This document shows positions 49,301 to 61,900 of a stretch of 64,000 nt of DNA, in pieces. The position numbers and the translations under genes were made by a program. Position 1 is the stretch's first letter. The number at the start of each line of letters is the position of its first letter. A model generated the notes under the pieces. That model was not told the origin of the DNA, searched no databases, and saw only the letters and a program-made list of their open reading frames with translations. Origin of the DNA: Pilaira anomala (taxonomy: Eukaryota > Mucoromycota > Mucoromycetes > Mucorales > Mucoraceae); contig JAIXMQ010000017.1 in NCBI GenBank assembly GCA_025716855.1, forward strand, positions 248,001 through 312,000. The letters run 5' to 3'.

Positions 49301-49507
49301 TTTTTCTGTAATAACTGAAACAGATTCATTCGAGACAGGCTCCTGGATTGAATCATTAGAAACAGGATCAAGTTCCAATCGAGTTAAATCGTCTTCAAAT
49401 AAGTTATCTTGTAAAATTGGCTTAATTGGTTCTAGATGCTCGCTTGGACTTGAAACACAATTCCCTGTTTCTTCGTCTTTATTGTTAGAATTTGTAAGAT
49501 CTATCAT
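46330..49507 (-). CDS. ASX-homology (DEUBAD-like) protein with Ser/Pro repeat region and AT-hook
   Basis: Two exons, 49507-46736 and 46665-46330, encode 1035 residues. The first 750 or so residues are Ser/Thr/Glu/Gln-rich and probably disordered, with a 9-residue repeat of the SPKEPVTTD type near residues 190-280. Basic blocks follow (KKTPAKKTPTKKKTTKP, RDRGRKSRGTP). The C-terminal domain, spliced over the intron, has LDQLLQNKSSYLAELDFK joined to ELIPQWMSAMSKEDKIELAALLP, which matches the ASX homology/DEUBAD fold of Asx/ASXL proteins. The protein ends in an AT-hook-like TRGRPKKNK. In animals ASXL activates the BAP1 H2A deubiquitinase; a chromatin role here is inferred. The single-gene model is supported by the phase-0 GTTTGT..TTTCAG intron. 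Confidence 0.78.
48672..48936. repeat. 27-bp coding minisatellite
   Basis: About ten imperfect tandem copies of a 27-bp unit with the core GTTACAGGTTCTTTAGGTGA (plus strand) encode the 9-residue repeat in the ASX-homology gene. Because 27 is a multiple of three, copy-number change would keep the frame. Degenerate copies extend further on both sides. Confidence 0.9.
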
Positions 49508-50034
49508 GTCGACGTAATGAGTATATTATATATATAAAAAAAACGGTTTTATAACGCGATTATGCTACCTGTAGTTTTTATCTCTAACGGGTTCATGTTT
49601 ATGGTTTTGGTTAAAAGTAAAAGTAATCAATAATCGCAGTACGTTTTACTACGTCACAGCTGCATGTAACACATTTGTTTCGTAAGGTTAAGATAGATGA
49701 TCATCGAATGGAAATAATATAATTTCAAACAACTTTACACTTCAGCAATAACATACCGATATATCCTAAACTCACAATCCTTTTTCATCCCGAGAGTTAC
49801 AGAAAAGAAAATAGAGTATACCGGATATCCCGATATTTCTTTTTGACATGTGTCTAGGGTTATAGCAGTCTATTTGTATTTAAGTTTTGCCCGAGAATCA
49901 TTGAAGTGGGACTTTATATAATACATAGTTTATTTTTATAGAATGTCTAGATCACTAGTTTCGTAGTGCGAGATTGGATAAAGAGATGGGAGGGAACGAT
50001 TATTGGATAAATTAAGTTATTTTTTTTCTTTGCT
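49508..50034. other. Spacer upstream of the ASX-homology gene
   Basis: No gene was recognised in 527 bp. It presumably contains the promoter of the minus-strand ASX-homology gene and the 3' end of the m-AAA protease transcript. Confidence 0.5.
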
Positions 50035-52328
50035 TTAAGCGGCAGGAGTGTCTTCAGGGAAAGGAGGAGGAGAAGAGGTCTATAAAAAAAAATGGTAAGA
50101 GTCTACTACATGCAACCTTTATATCATGATCTTACCTTCTTTCTAACGTATTCGTCATAAACAGTAAACTCTTCAAAAGGTCTCTTACCCAAAAGAGCCT
50201 CCATATCTTCTCTTGTTAATACTTCCTTTTCTAATAATAATTTTGCAACCTTTTCAATATCGGACTTCTTTTCCTTCAATAATTGCAAAGTACGGGAGTA
50301 GGCGTCTGTAACTAACTTTCTAGCTTCGTTATCAATTAATGTACCAGTTTCTTCAGAATATGGCTTTTGGAATTGTTGTTCACCAGAAGGATCGGAGAAA
50401 GAAAGAGGACCAACCTTTTCATTCATACCATAAGTGGTTACTTGAGCATAAGCAATCTTGGTAACCTTTTGTAAATCATCATGAGCACCGGTGGTGATAG
50501 AATCGAAGAAGATTTCTTCAGAAACACGACCACCAAGAGTCATACACATACGATCCAACAAATGAGCTTTGGAATAAAGGTATTGATCTTTGGGTAAGTA
50601 TTGGGCATAACCGAGAGCAGCAGAACCACGGGGAATAACAGAGACCTTGAGCAAGGGATCAGCATGCTTCAAGTACCAACCAGCGACAGCATGGCCAGCT
50701 TCATGGTATGCAACCGTCTTCTTTTCTTCAGGAGATAAAATACGAGATTTCTTTTCGAGACCAGCAATGACACGTTCAATAGCATCTTCGAAATCTTTTT
50801 CTTCTACATCTTCCTTCATACGACGAGCAGCAATTAAAGCAGCTTCATTACAAACGTTTCTTAAATCAGCACCACTGAAACCAGGAGTTAAAGCAGCTAA
50901 TTTACGAGAAAGTTGTTCGATGTCAACCTTTGTCTTGATAGGCTTTAAATGAACCTTCATAATTTCAGCACGACCACCAATATCAGGACGATCAAGAGCA
51001 ATATGACGATCGAAACGACCAGGACGCATTAAAGCAGGATCTAATACATCAGGACGATTGGTACCGGCTAATACAACGACGTGTTGATTTGAGTCGAAAC
51101 CATCCATTTCAACCAACAATTGATTTAAAGTACTTTCTCTTTCATCGTTACCGCCCATTTGTCCACCTTTACCTCTTGCTTTACCAATTGCATCAATTTC
51201 ATCTACAAAAATGATACAAGGTGCATTCTTTTTGGCAGTAGCGAATAAATCACGTACACGAGAAGGACCAACACCGACAAACATTTCAACGAATTCAGAA
51301 CCAGAAACACTTAAAAAGGGTACACCAGCTTCGCCAGCAGTAGCCTTTGCTAACAAAGTTTTACCGGTACCTGGAGGACCAGAAAGAATGGCACCCTTAG
51401 GAATGGTAGCACCTAATTTTTCATAAATAGAAGGATTCTTTAAAAAGTTGACAAATTCCATAATTTCAACCTTGGCTTCATCAGCACCGGCAACATCCTT
51501 AAATTTAACACGGATATCTGTTTCTTGGTTGAACATCTTGGCTTTACTTTTACCGATACCAAAGATACCACCTTGTCCACCGCCACCGACACCACCACCA
51601 CGCTTAGTCATATAAACAAGTACACCAATTAATAATACGGTAGGAGCGAAATGTAAAAGGGTTTGAACAACGCTCACTTCATCACGGTAAGCAACTGCAA
51701 TACGTTCATTAGAAGGAATACCCAATTCGTTTTGAGCTTCTTCTAACTTTTGTTCAAAGTTGTCAGGCGAACCAATAGTGAATACAAAGGTCTGTCCAGG
51801 GTTTACACCAACAGAATTTGCCTCAGATCTTAAATAAACTCGTACTCTATTACGATTGACAACTACTAATTTATCTACAAGGCCTTTATCTAATAATTGA
51901 GTACGGAATCCTTGCCAAGTAATTTCTCTAGAGCCTTCTGCAGGTGAAGTAAGTTTCCACAATAACCAAGTACCAGCAGCGGTACCTAATAACATATTTG
52001 CGTTAAGTTGGAATTCAGGGGGTTTATTGCCGTTGCCCTTTGGTGAAGGTGGTGGTTTAGGAATTTGGTCGCTTGAATTCTTTGAATGTTTCGAAGCGGC
52101 TTCTTCTGCTGATTGTTTAGCTTGTTTACCTGACTTTTTACCGAAAAAACTCTCAAAACCTTTAGGAATGTTGAATGGTTTGTCATCTTTTGGTTCCTTG
52201 TCAGTGGAATATTTACGAATATCTTTACGTAAGAGAGCAGTAGGTCGATTAAGAGAAGTAAAAGCAGGTACTCGAGGCACAATGCGTTGGGTTGATCGTG
52301 TACCGATCTGAGCTAATCGGGACAACAT
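50035..52328 (-). CDS. Mitochondrial m-AAA protease subunit (Afg3/Yta12 type, FtsH family)
   Basis: Two exons, 52328-50136 and 50079-50035, encode 745 residues. An Arg/Ser/Thr-rich mitochondrial presequence begins [15 protein letters not shown]. Two membrane segments flank the intermembrane-space domain (about 110-130, [16 protein letters not shown], and about 225-240, [11 protein letters not shown]). The AAA module has Walker A GPPGTGKT, Walker [13 protein letters not shown] and the second region of homology ([20 protein letters not shown]). The zinc protease motif is HEAGH. The assembled hexamer degrades inner-membrane proteins and processes some precursors. The small second exon adds [14 protein letters not shown]. 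Family members Afg3 and Yta12 are too similar to assign by eye. Confidence 0.95.
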
Positions 52329-52751
52329 ATTGAAGAAAAGAAAAAAAGGAAGAAGAAACGATAGGGGAAATGCGTAGTCTTTTTTTTTTTTTTTCTTTTA
52401 TTGTATGACTCCAATCAATAATCAGTAGCTTCGACGTCACTTTGCGGAGTGAAAACCCCCGGGTGAGTGTGGGTTGAAGTAATCCAAAGAGAGAAAAGCA
52501 TGCTTTTTAATGTCAAACTTGGGCAATTAAAATTAAGCGTTGTCCCCTATTACATAAACCAATTAAATTATTATCGAACCATATTTTGAAAAAAAGTATA
52601 AAATGAAAAAAAAAAAACATTCATAAAACATTGCATAAAATATGTAAAGAGATCAAGTCCAGATTTAACAAAAAAAATCAATAAAAACTACAGCAAAATA
52701 TCTCTTTTTCCTGATTTTTTATTCTTTTTTTTTTCCTTTATGTCAGTAAAC
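52329..52751. other. Spacer between COX6 and m-AAA protease genes
   Basis: The interval holds the promoter of the m-AAA protease gene (minus strand) with a T run at about 52380-52394, and the 3' flank of COX6. No gene is seen. Confidence 0.5.
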
Positions 52752-53228
52752 TTATTGGCTTAATTCTTCCTTGGTCAAAACACCTAATTCAGTTCTAATA
52801 GGTGCTAATTCCTCGAGATATTCCTTATATTGAGCTTCACTTTCAACCTTATCCTTAAGACCTTCGAATACACGGACGGCAGTAGCAAAATCGTTTACAC
52901 GACGAGAAGCTTTAAGAGCAGACTCAATAACAGAGGTAGCAGGAACAAGATCGTAAGCGAAAGCGTTGTTCAATCCACGTTGAAGTTCGAAAAGATCCTC
53001 GACACCATCAAAGAACTTGACATAACGTTCGGTGAAAGATTCAAAACTCTCATCCTCATGGCTAGAAGAGTAGAAACGGTTACCCATAGCTAATAACAAT
53101 GTTAGTAAATAAACTTTATTTTTGAATCAGTTATTATTATTACCCATAGCCATAGGACGAGAAGTGGCAGGCATGGCTGAACGAACAGCAATACGAGAGA
53201 CAGAACCAGTGAAAGCAGCACGAAGCAT
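52752..53228 (-). CDS. COX6: Cytochrome c oxidase subunit 6 (COX5A homologue)
   Basis: Two exons, 53228-53144 and 53089-52752, encode 140 residues. The first 35 residues are a mitochondrial presequence rich in Arg, Ala and Ser without acidic residues. The mature part, SHEDESFESFTERYVKFF, DGVEDLFELQRGLNNAFAYD, LVPATSVIESALKASRRVND, FATAVRVFEGLKDKV, is characteristic of the helical COX5A/Cox6 subunit on the matrix face of complex IV. The intron sits next to the presequence end and repeats TATGGGTAA at both of its edges, but the reading given keeps the frame. Confidence 0.95.
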
Positions 53229-53382
53229 TTTTTTTTATTAGATAAAAGAGACGAGTGGGGAGGGTTAATAAAAAAAAAGAAGAAAAAAACAAAATCCATT
53301 GTGAAATCAAAATGCTGAAAAAAGAGCAGGGCGCGGCAATTTAATTAATCACGTGATTTATTCAGAAATATTTTTTATTGAA

Positions 53383-56300
53383 CTATTCATCATATTCTTC
53401 TACTATTAAACCTCTCTTAATCATTGACACTCTACAATTACAGACTGATTCTAATAGTCCCGGTTCATCTTCAAGTCTTTGGCTTGCTTTTGTAGCCGCA
53501 TGTCTACGCGCTGTCTTAATATTCCAATCAGAACCACAAGCCAATGGCTTATCGTGAAGGAAAATAACACACTTTTGGCTCTCTGGACCTGTTTCGCCTG
53601 ACCCGTGATTTCTGTAAAACAATCAAGTTAGTGACACAAATAAATAGGCAGGTGTGTGTGTGGGGGGGGGGGGGATAATAATATTTACCTGAGCATAAAT
53701 CCATCACAGCCAAATCTTTGTAAATCAGTAATAAGTTTTCTTAAAGGATGAATTTTAATCAATTCGGGTGTGACATGATTATCAAGAATCGGTAAAAACC
53801 ATTTCGCGAATAATTCCTCACAAGCTTCCAGTCTAAATCCTGCATCTACAAAGGCAGCTCCCAGCATAGATTCGACAACATCAGAGAGTACCTTTGGAAT
53901 ATTAAAATCAACCCAATACTCTCCTACTGCTTCACCGCTATCTTTGGCTTCTTGTACTTCATTATTAAATACTTCAATTGCTCTTACTAATCTTCCGGAG
54001 TAATGAATGATATGTTTGTAAAGATTGGTTTCAATACAGATAATACCCAATATATGATTATTGACACAAGAATCTTTCAAATCTGTAATAATACCAGGAT
54101 CTGCATTAGGATATTTACCAAACAAGTATCGAATGACCAAGAAATCTAAAATGGCATCACCCAAGAACTCCAAACGTTGATAACAAGGCGAAGAAGAGTT
54201 GGGTAAACTTGCATGCGTAAGTGCTTCAACTAATAACAATGGCTTTTTAAACTCGCGTCCGACAATTTCTGTAATTCTGGGTATATTCAGTAAGCGCAAT
54301 GCTCTAACTTCTGCACGAGGAGGTACTTGTTTTCTAGATTCTTCAAATGTTGGGTTAAAGTCACTCCATGTTTTAATTTCATCAAATGGAATTTGAAGTT
54401 GAATAGCCGTATGAAGTCCTCCTTCAAGACCATTACTAAGATACGCTGCACCAAGGGAAGCTTCGACAATATCGGCTAGTGTTTTATCAGATAATTTGTG
54501 ATATTTTAAACCTTCCATTGTGGCTGCATTATCTGCTGGACTTGTAAACTTAGGTGGACGCCAGTAACGACGGTTGAATGCTTGACTTGTCACATAGCGA
54601 TAGAATTTGAGTCGTTTTGCGGATCTGTACATGGCTCTGTTACAAATAACTCGAATACGTAAATGATGAAGTTCACCTTCGTTACTGAACGGGAAATTAA
54701 TATATAAACGAATTGTTGCAATAAACTTCAAAAGTGAATCTAGAGAGTTATAGCATTAGTTTCATATTATTTCTCGTTTTTTTTTTTGCTCTAATGTACT
54801 TACCACCAAGCGTTTCTAAACGTTCATAATTCATTTCCATACTAGCAGAGGGAGTCGTATAGGCTTCTAAGAAGTAGTTATCTTGAATAGGTAAATCATA
54901 TTTTGCACCAGCTTCACGACAAAGTAAAAGTGAATCAACTCGTGTCATAATAGAAGGAATCATCATAGCAGCTTGATACATACTTGCACTCATAAAAAAC
55001 TTTTGACAAAATTGAGATACAGTCCAAGTACTTAAAGGACCCTTCAATTGAGCAGGTACAATATGACCAGGATACAAGAAATTCATCACCTTCTTTAATC
55101 GTCTTACTTCAAGCAAAGGTTGTTCATCATCTATTAATTCAATGAATCCCTTTTCTTTATAATAGTCAGCAAATGTAGCGTATCCAGTTTCACGAATTTT
55201 AACACCTTCAGGTACAGGACTTAACGGTGACATATCGTGGCGAACTTTGGTAACAAAATAACGGCGATGATTGTCAGAAGCATCTATGACAATGGTATCA
55301 GTCGGATCATTTGATTCATCTAATATAAAAGGAGTCGGTTTAGATTCAATGATGCTATTGATTTCATCCCAATCAATCAAGTTTTGCAAATCAGTGGCAG
55401 AAAGACTTTCAAAGTTTAAAGATTCACAGTCTTTCGCCAATGGCACAATATAATATGGGATATCATTGATGGGACAATTGAATTCCTTGTTAATAAGTGC
55501 AAGCATCAATTTCATCATATAATCAGACAATAACAAAATTTCGTCACGTTCGAAAATAATTTCTGTAGCCAAGTTTCGCATTTTGACCATGAATGGTACA
55601 CTCTTGTAAAATAGCTTAAGTTCTGGTAAATCTGGAAAGGGCTTCTTGGAGATTAAACAGATTGTACGGTAAGGAATGCCTTCAAATTTATGTTCAGGTA
55701 ATTTGACTTCGATAATTGTAAACCAACATGTAAAAGGACCTTCTTCTAATTCTTCTTCGACCTCTTCCTCTACTACTTCTGTTTCCGTTTCTTCTACTGT
55801 ATCAAGGTCTAAAATTTTGGCAACATTTTCTACAGACTCTGATTTCACGTTAACCATATCTTCATCCTTTTTCACAGATTCAGATTCTAAATCAATTCTT
55901 TGAACACCTTTCTCTATCGCCTTTATTTGCAAATCTTTTTCTGTCCCCTTTGTTTGAATCGATACTTCTTTTACTTCGGTATCAACATCGTCTTTGTGAA
56001 CTCCATTGGGTTTTTGTTCATTTTCCTGCTCTGAATGTACTCCATTAGGCTTTTGTCCATTTTCTTGCACTTGATGTACTCCTTCAGATTTTTGTTCATC
56101 TTCTTTCACTTGATGTGCTCCGTTAGGCTTTTGTTCATTTTCTTGCTCTGGATGTTCTTGATCAATTTCAGTTACAGCAGTATGTGCAGTTGCTTTCAGA
56201 AGATCTACATTGTCTTCTACGCCGACCTCGTCTTCTACTTCTTCCTCTTCAACGATTCTATCCCATAATTTTGGTGTTCTCTTTTCATATAGACCATGTC

Positions 56301-58749
56301 TACGTCTACTACCGATAATCATACCATTTTCATCATACTGAGGCGTCATCTCACCTAGAATTTCCTTTCGGATATTACGGGGCATCAAATGGTTATCAAA
56401 GGCCTTTAAAGTCAGCAATTGAGAACAAGCATTTAACGCTACTAAAGCTCTAGCATGTTCTTTGGTTCGAACCACAGGAGATTCTATTTCCTGAATAGCA
56501 GCATTGCTTGGTAATGTCAACTTACAGATATATCCGTCCCCAGTTGCGATAGTCTCAAAGATGGGTTTCAATACACAAAAACTATCAGAGGGTAAAGAAC
56601 TACAGTAACGATGAATTAAAGGGATTGCATTTTGTTTTGTTAAGGTAGCACCGGTTTCAGGAATAAAGACAGCGCTTCCCATATAATCTTCATCATCTGA
56701 ATCTGAGTCATCGTCTGAATCGTAGCCGGCATCCATATTATAACCGAATCGGTTGGCTACATTTCTGTCCTCAGGTAATGCTTGACAGTAAGCCTTCATG
56801 TCTTTTTCTAAATTCCGGAATTCGTTAAGCAAATTGGATTGACTGGCGTTTCCATTTTCTACTAAGAGGATGTATTTTGAGTCTTGTCGTCTTGCTCTTC
56901 CACGAGATTGGATATATGCAATAAGGGTATAAAAGAAATCGAAGCTATATATACACACAAAAGTTAATAAGAATCACTCATAAATAACCATCTATTTATC
57001 TAACTTACCGAATGACGAAATTACAAGGTTGTATATCAAGACCTTCTTCTGCAACATTAGTAGCAATTAACAAATTAAGTTCACCTGTTCTGAATTTTGC
57101 AATGATTTTATTTTGGTCCCTAAAGGTCATTTGAATATCACCTTCATCGGACGTACCATGACCAATTAAAACGTCACTTCTTAAGTCTGACAAATCATCT
57201 ATTTGATCAATCAAATGTTTGACTGCGACAGCAGTATGTCTTCGTTCAACGAAGATGATACCACAGAAATTGTCTATTTTTCCAGCACCTACTGTTCGTA
57301 AGATTGTAATCAGCATTTTTACTTTAGGAGAGAAATTGGTTCTATCAGTAACATCAGGATTACGCGGGAATACAATGGGATCAATTAATTCATGAGTTTC
57401 TTTCAATGCAAGATCTTCGTCAATTAAAGCATCCTTATCCAAATCTTGAGTAACGGCTGACATCTTTCTTTCTAAATCTGTCAGCATAATTTTCCACATA
57501 TTATCACAGCACCAGGGACCTAATGTCTTTAAGATATCTCCTGTAATTATAAAACAACGCTTGTACCGTTCAATTGATCCAATCTTATCTCGAATTTGCT
57601 TTGAAAGATTTGTTTCTTGATATGGTGGAGCTGGATGGTATTCGATCGAATACTCCATAGGTTTATTCACTGCATTATTTAAATCATCTAAATTTGTTGC
57701 TGTATAAATTCGAGCATCCAAGTTCTTTTCAAGCTGACTATTGTATATCTTGGTTTAGTTCCCTAATTCTTTTGTAATAGAAATATAATTTATAACTTAC
57801 ACTACACTGTGTTCTACACTTGATCTGGCATGCATTGGAGAAGCAGTCATTCCGAAAATTTTGGGTCGGCTCTCCACTGGACACCTGTCATAAAATGATC
57901 GCATAATTAAGTTGAAAGGATGTTTTTTAGTAGCATGGTGACACTCATCAAAGATCAATAAATGAACCTAAAGCCGGCTAATTAGCCTAAATGATTCACT
58001 TTAAAATAACAAGTTAAAATTTTACCTTTTCTAAACTAAGGAAACCATGGTAAAGTGTATCAAGGAAGATTTGGGCAGTCATGACACATACATCACTTTC
58101 CTCGAAAATCTGTTTCCATCTCTTTTCAGACCAGTTATCTACATCCATTTCACCACACATTTGTTCTACTACTAAATCACAATTGGCTTGAATTACACTT
58201 GCTTGTTGAAAAACAAGTGGTACTCTTTCTACTAGAAAAAAAGCTAATTTTGTCTTTATCATTATATTAGGTTCATGAAATAAATTAAAAAAAAATCTAT
58301 AATATAATACACAAACATACCTCACGTCTTGTTAAACGAGCTTGGCGTTCAAGCTGAGCCATATATTTAATAAGCATGACCGAAATAAGAGTTTTACCAC
58401 TACCTGTATCTAACACGGTAATAATGTTTTCTTTTAAAGCTTTTTGGTATAACTCATACTGATATTCACGAGGAGCCAACATGGCCTGTTTTAAGTTTTC
58501 TTTATCAAGTTCTTCCTGTTTTTCATCCTCTATATCCAAGTCAAGATACAAGTGTTCCTTTTCTTCAAGTTCTAATTGACCTGGATCGATGGCCTTACTG
58601 TCTGGCGTGGCGTTTAAAAACTCTGGATCAAGGTATTTTGACAACTTGCTAGGATCGCAATCGTTCATATGGTTCTCTTTAGGAGTAGGTAAAACATATT
58701 TTACTGTTTCGTCCACATAGTCTTCTATATCGTCTTTAGGCGTTTCCAT
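53383..58749 (-). CDS. Dicer-like ribonuclease III
   Basis: Seven exons (58749-58321, 58253-58026, 57967-57801, 57737-57009, 56944-54804, 54739-53689, 53611-53383) encode 1657 residues. Helicase: Walker A DTGSGKT (about 114-120), DECH box (about 226), GMTASP, and RGRARRQDS (about 532). Then a Dicer dimerisation-like region (about 600-720), an acidic insertion with 13-residue repeats, and a PAZ-like segment. RNase IIIa has ERLETLGDSLLKF with [14 protein letters not shown], and RNase IIIb has [13 protein letters not shown] with [13 protein letters not shown]. The metal-binding Glu/Asp residues are present in both, so it should be active. A short dsRBD-like tail ends the protein. It cuts double-stranded RNA into small RNAs for silencing. 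The start MET at 58749 follows an A-rich leader. Confidence 0.95.
55996..56154. repeat. 39-bp coding repeat inside the Dicer gene
   Basis: Four tandem copies of a 13-residue unit of the type [12 protein letters not shown] lie in Dicer exon 5, between the dimerisation-like domain and the PAZ-like segment. The surrounding 200 residues are strongly acidic. The unit length keeps the frame. Confidence 0.88.
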
Positions 58750-58958
58750 TTTTTTTTTATAAAGAAAAATAAACAAAGAACAGAGAATTTATATATAAAA
58801 AAAAAAGGCAAGAGAATTATTGCTTTTGAATTCCGCAAAAAAAACAAACTTTCAATTGGCAGCTTATGTACTATTTGGAAAGAAAGAAAAAATCGCATTA
58901 TCAATGGTCAATAAGAGTATCTTATTCGTAGATTTCAGTTAAATTTTTTCATTTTATT

Positions 58959-61900
58959 TTAATTTTCATAATCTGCCATCACTTCTACAAGCTCCATAAG
59001 CCATTCACTATACTTTGAACTGTTTTGTTTCCTAACTTCTTCATTTGCACTCTTTGTTTCTTCATCTTGATCTTGATTTATATCATGAATTAAACCAAGA
59101 ATAATACGATACTCATCAAAGGTAAATTTAGGTCCACTTTCTTGAATAGATTTAATAATTCCCTATATTAAATGAATAGTTTTAAGCATAAATAGAATTA
59201 TACAACTATTCTCACTTTTACCTCGCTTCCAAGATTATATAATTGATAATATTCGCGTGCACGTTCCATCATTAGGCATTGAGTGAGTGGTACAAAGTTG
59301 CTTAAATTTTGTTGTAATGCAAGAATGTTACGCACCATCTTTTGAACACCATTGTTATTTAATCGCTTGATATAAGTTGCTTCAGAAATCAAGATATATA
59401 CAATTAATCCTGGTAAACCATCAAACGCAAATCTATATATTAAAGAAAAAAAATAAGTATACGTATTTAGATGCAGTGATGAATATTTACAATTCGTCTT
59501 TTGGTGGTAAAGAAGCGTTAATACAATCATCCAATTCCATTAGATCAGAGTTGAGTGTAATAACATATGGATCAGGTTCAAAAGTCTCGTCTTCAAGATG
59601 ATAGTTACCATCTCGAATCGCCATCTCGAGATAGTACATGGTATGACAACGTCCTTCAAGACGTAATGTGAATAAACAAGTTTCCGCTAATTGTTGATAT
59701 GTAGTTAATAGTGCATCGAAACGCCTACATAAATAATATGTTAGTAATTGAGTACAAAAAAAAAATATCATCCATTTTACTTTGCAATCTCTCCTCGAAG
59801 TGGTAACAAAACGGGAGCCCCTTCCTCACTGGGATCTTTGGCAGGTCTAGGCTCTTGACTTGACCATCGTTTAGAGCTCTTGACTTGAGGTGAGTCGTTA
59901 TCATTAATATTAGTTCCCATGGTAGCAATCTTTGAAGAGGAAGTTGAATTCACCATAGAGATTGGAACGCTGGCTGAACGAAGATCCCAAATCTCACGCA
60001 CAAACCATTTCTATAAAATGGCTTAATTCATCAACTGATTTCTTAATTTTTAGTTTTCTAATGCGGACTTACCAATGTGTGGTATAATCTTCCAAGGGCG
60101 ATAAGTTTTTTAGAATCAAATATAAGCTCACTAGGGTCTAAGATTCTATCGTTCTTTAACTTTAATTCCATCGTTATTTCCTACAAATACAACAAAAAAA
60201 AATTAGGATATTTACTCATATTATGATTTATATAAATAACATACTGTCTGATTGAGAGCTTTAACATATTCAGGATCTGCTTTCTATAAATGATATATTA
60301 ATAAAAATGTATCAAAGCTTATATTCAGACTTACAGAATCATCATTGAAAAATGGATTTTGGGCAAGCAAACCAACCAAGCTTTCATCTTGTGCCCAGTC
60401 ACCACTAGTACTAATAGTAATATCTGTAACATTCTTTTGTTGCTCAGAATATGAACTTCCTCGAGCAACAGTAGCTATCAAATTAAAATGATTAAAAAAA
60501 ATGAGTCTTTTGTTTATCATTATATCTTCACAAACTTACAATAGAATCTTTGATATGATTTTTCGTAAAACTTTAAAAGAACAACTTCAATTAATCGAAC
60601 GTATTCATCAGTATGGAAAGGCATACTATGCATTGTACGACATAAACTTTGGATTACTGAAATTAAAGCAACAGAACTCTATTTTTTGTAAGTGAATAAA
60701 AATTCATTTGTTAACTGTGTAAGTTTTATATATATATATATATATATACCTTTGCAATAGGGTATCTAGAGTAATTCTTATATTCACGAGCATCTTGGAA
60801 AGCATCTAAACCAACCGTAGCATGTTGAATAAGTTGCATGACCTTTTCTTCAATTTGAGGTAAAAAGACATTGACAGCAAAGTCATCTAGGAAGCTACCA
60901 AAACCTTCTTCGTTGTGATCATCGCTACAGAAAAATTATAATTATTATTTACCAATTCCTCTGCATTTTTTTTTTCATTATAAACTTACAAGTTGGGGAA
61001 TACTTCTCTTAAACGTTGCAAGAAAGCCATAGTAGGCTTTAACAATACACTGACGTTATAAGCATCAGGTTTTACCAAGACTTTATGACCCTTTGAAGAC
61101 ATATCATTTGCATATTTATCTACAATAGTTGAATGAGGCTTTGAAGGATCTAAAAAGTTGAATCCATTTACTTGTTTCTTGTAGGACAAGAATAATTTTC
61201 GTTTTAATTCATCATAAGATTCTTCCAATTCTACGTCTTCCGTTGCCTCTGCAAATGTAAAGAGTTGCTTGGGCTTATCTCGTTTTCCACGGTATGTATT
61301 TGTTGAACCTGGATCGTTGACAGAGACAATAGCTTGATCTTGACTAGTTAAATAGTCTTGTAAAATGGATCGAATTTCGGTTTGAACAGGCTTCCAAATT
61401 TCGTGAAAGTGATAGACTTTAATGTTTGAACCTATATTCACATCTTCTCCGTTTGTTAACCTTGCATTCAATAATCTCTATTTTTTTTTTAAAAAAAAAA
61501 CTTTGGTTTTAAAAAAAGGGCTTTATTATACATTCTTCTTCTTTTTACCTTTTTGATTCTTGTTGCACAGGTCTCTACAAATCGATGTCCTCGAAGTACT
61601 GCTTCCAACTTGGAATATAAGGTCCAAAGTAAATCTTTTAATACCTCATTCTTTACTTCTGAGTTAGCTTTATCAAGGCAATAAATGTCGTTATCGTCAC
61701 CATTTTTATCCTTTTTGCGACTTTGAGAAGACCATTTTGTCATTAAATGTCTTTGTTCTACTTCGGCAATTGTTTTATCGACAAGAGCATGAATCTCGAC
61801 AGGTAACCTTTCGATTATGGTCTATATCGCTTTGTATAAATAATTTTTTCATTAACTTTTTTTTGTGTATATATTTTGGCTTACCTCTAAAGCAGCAGGT

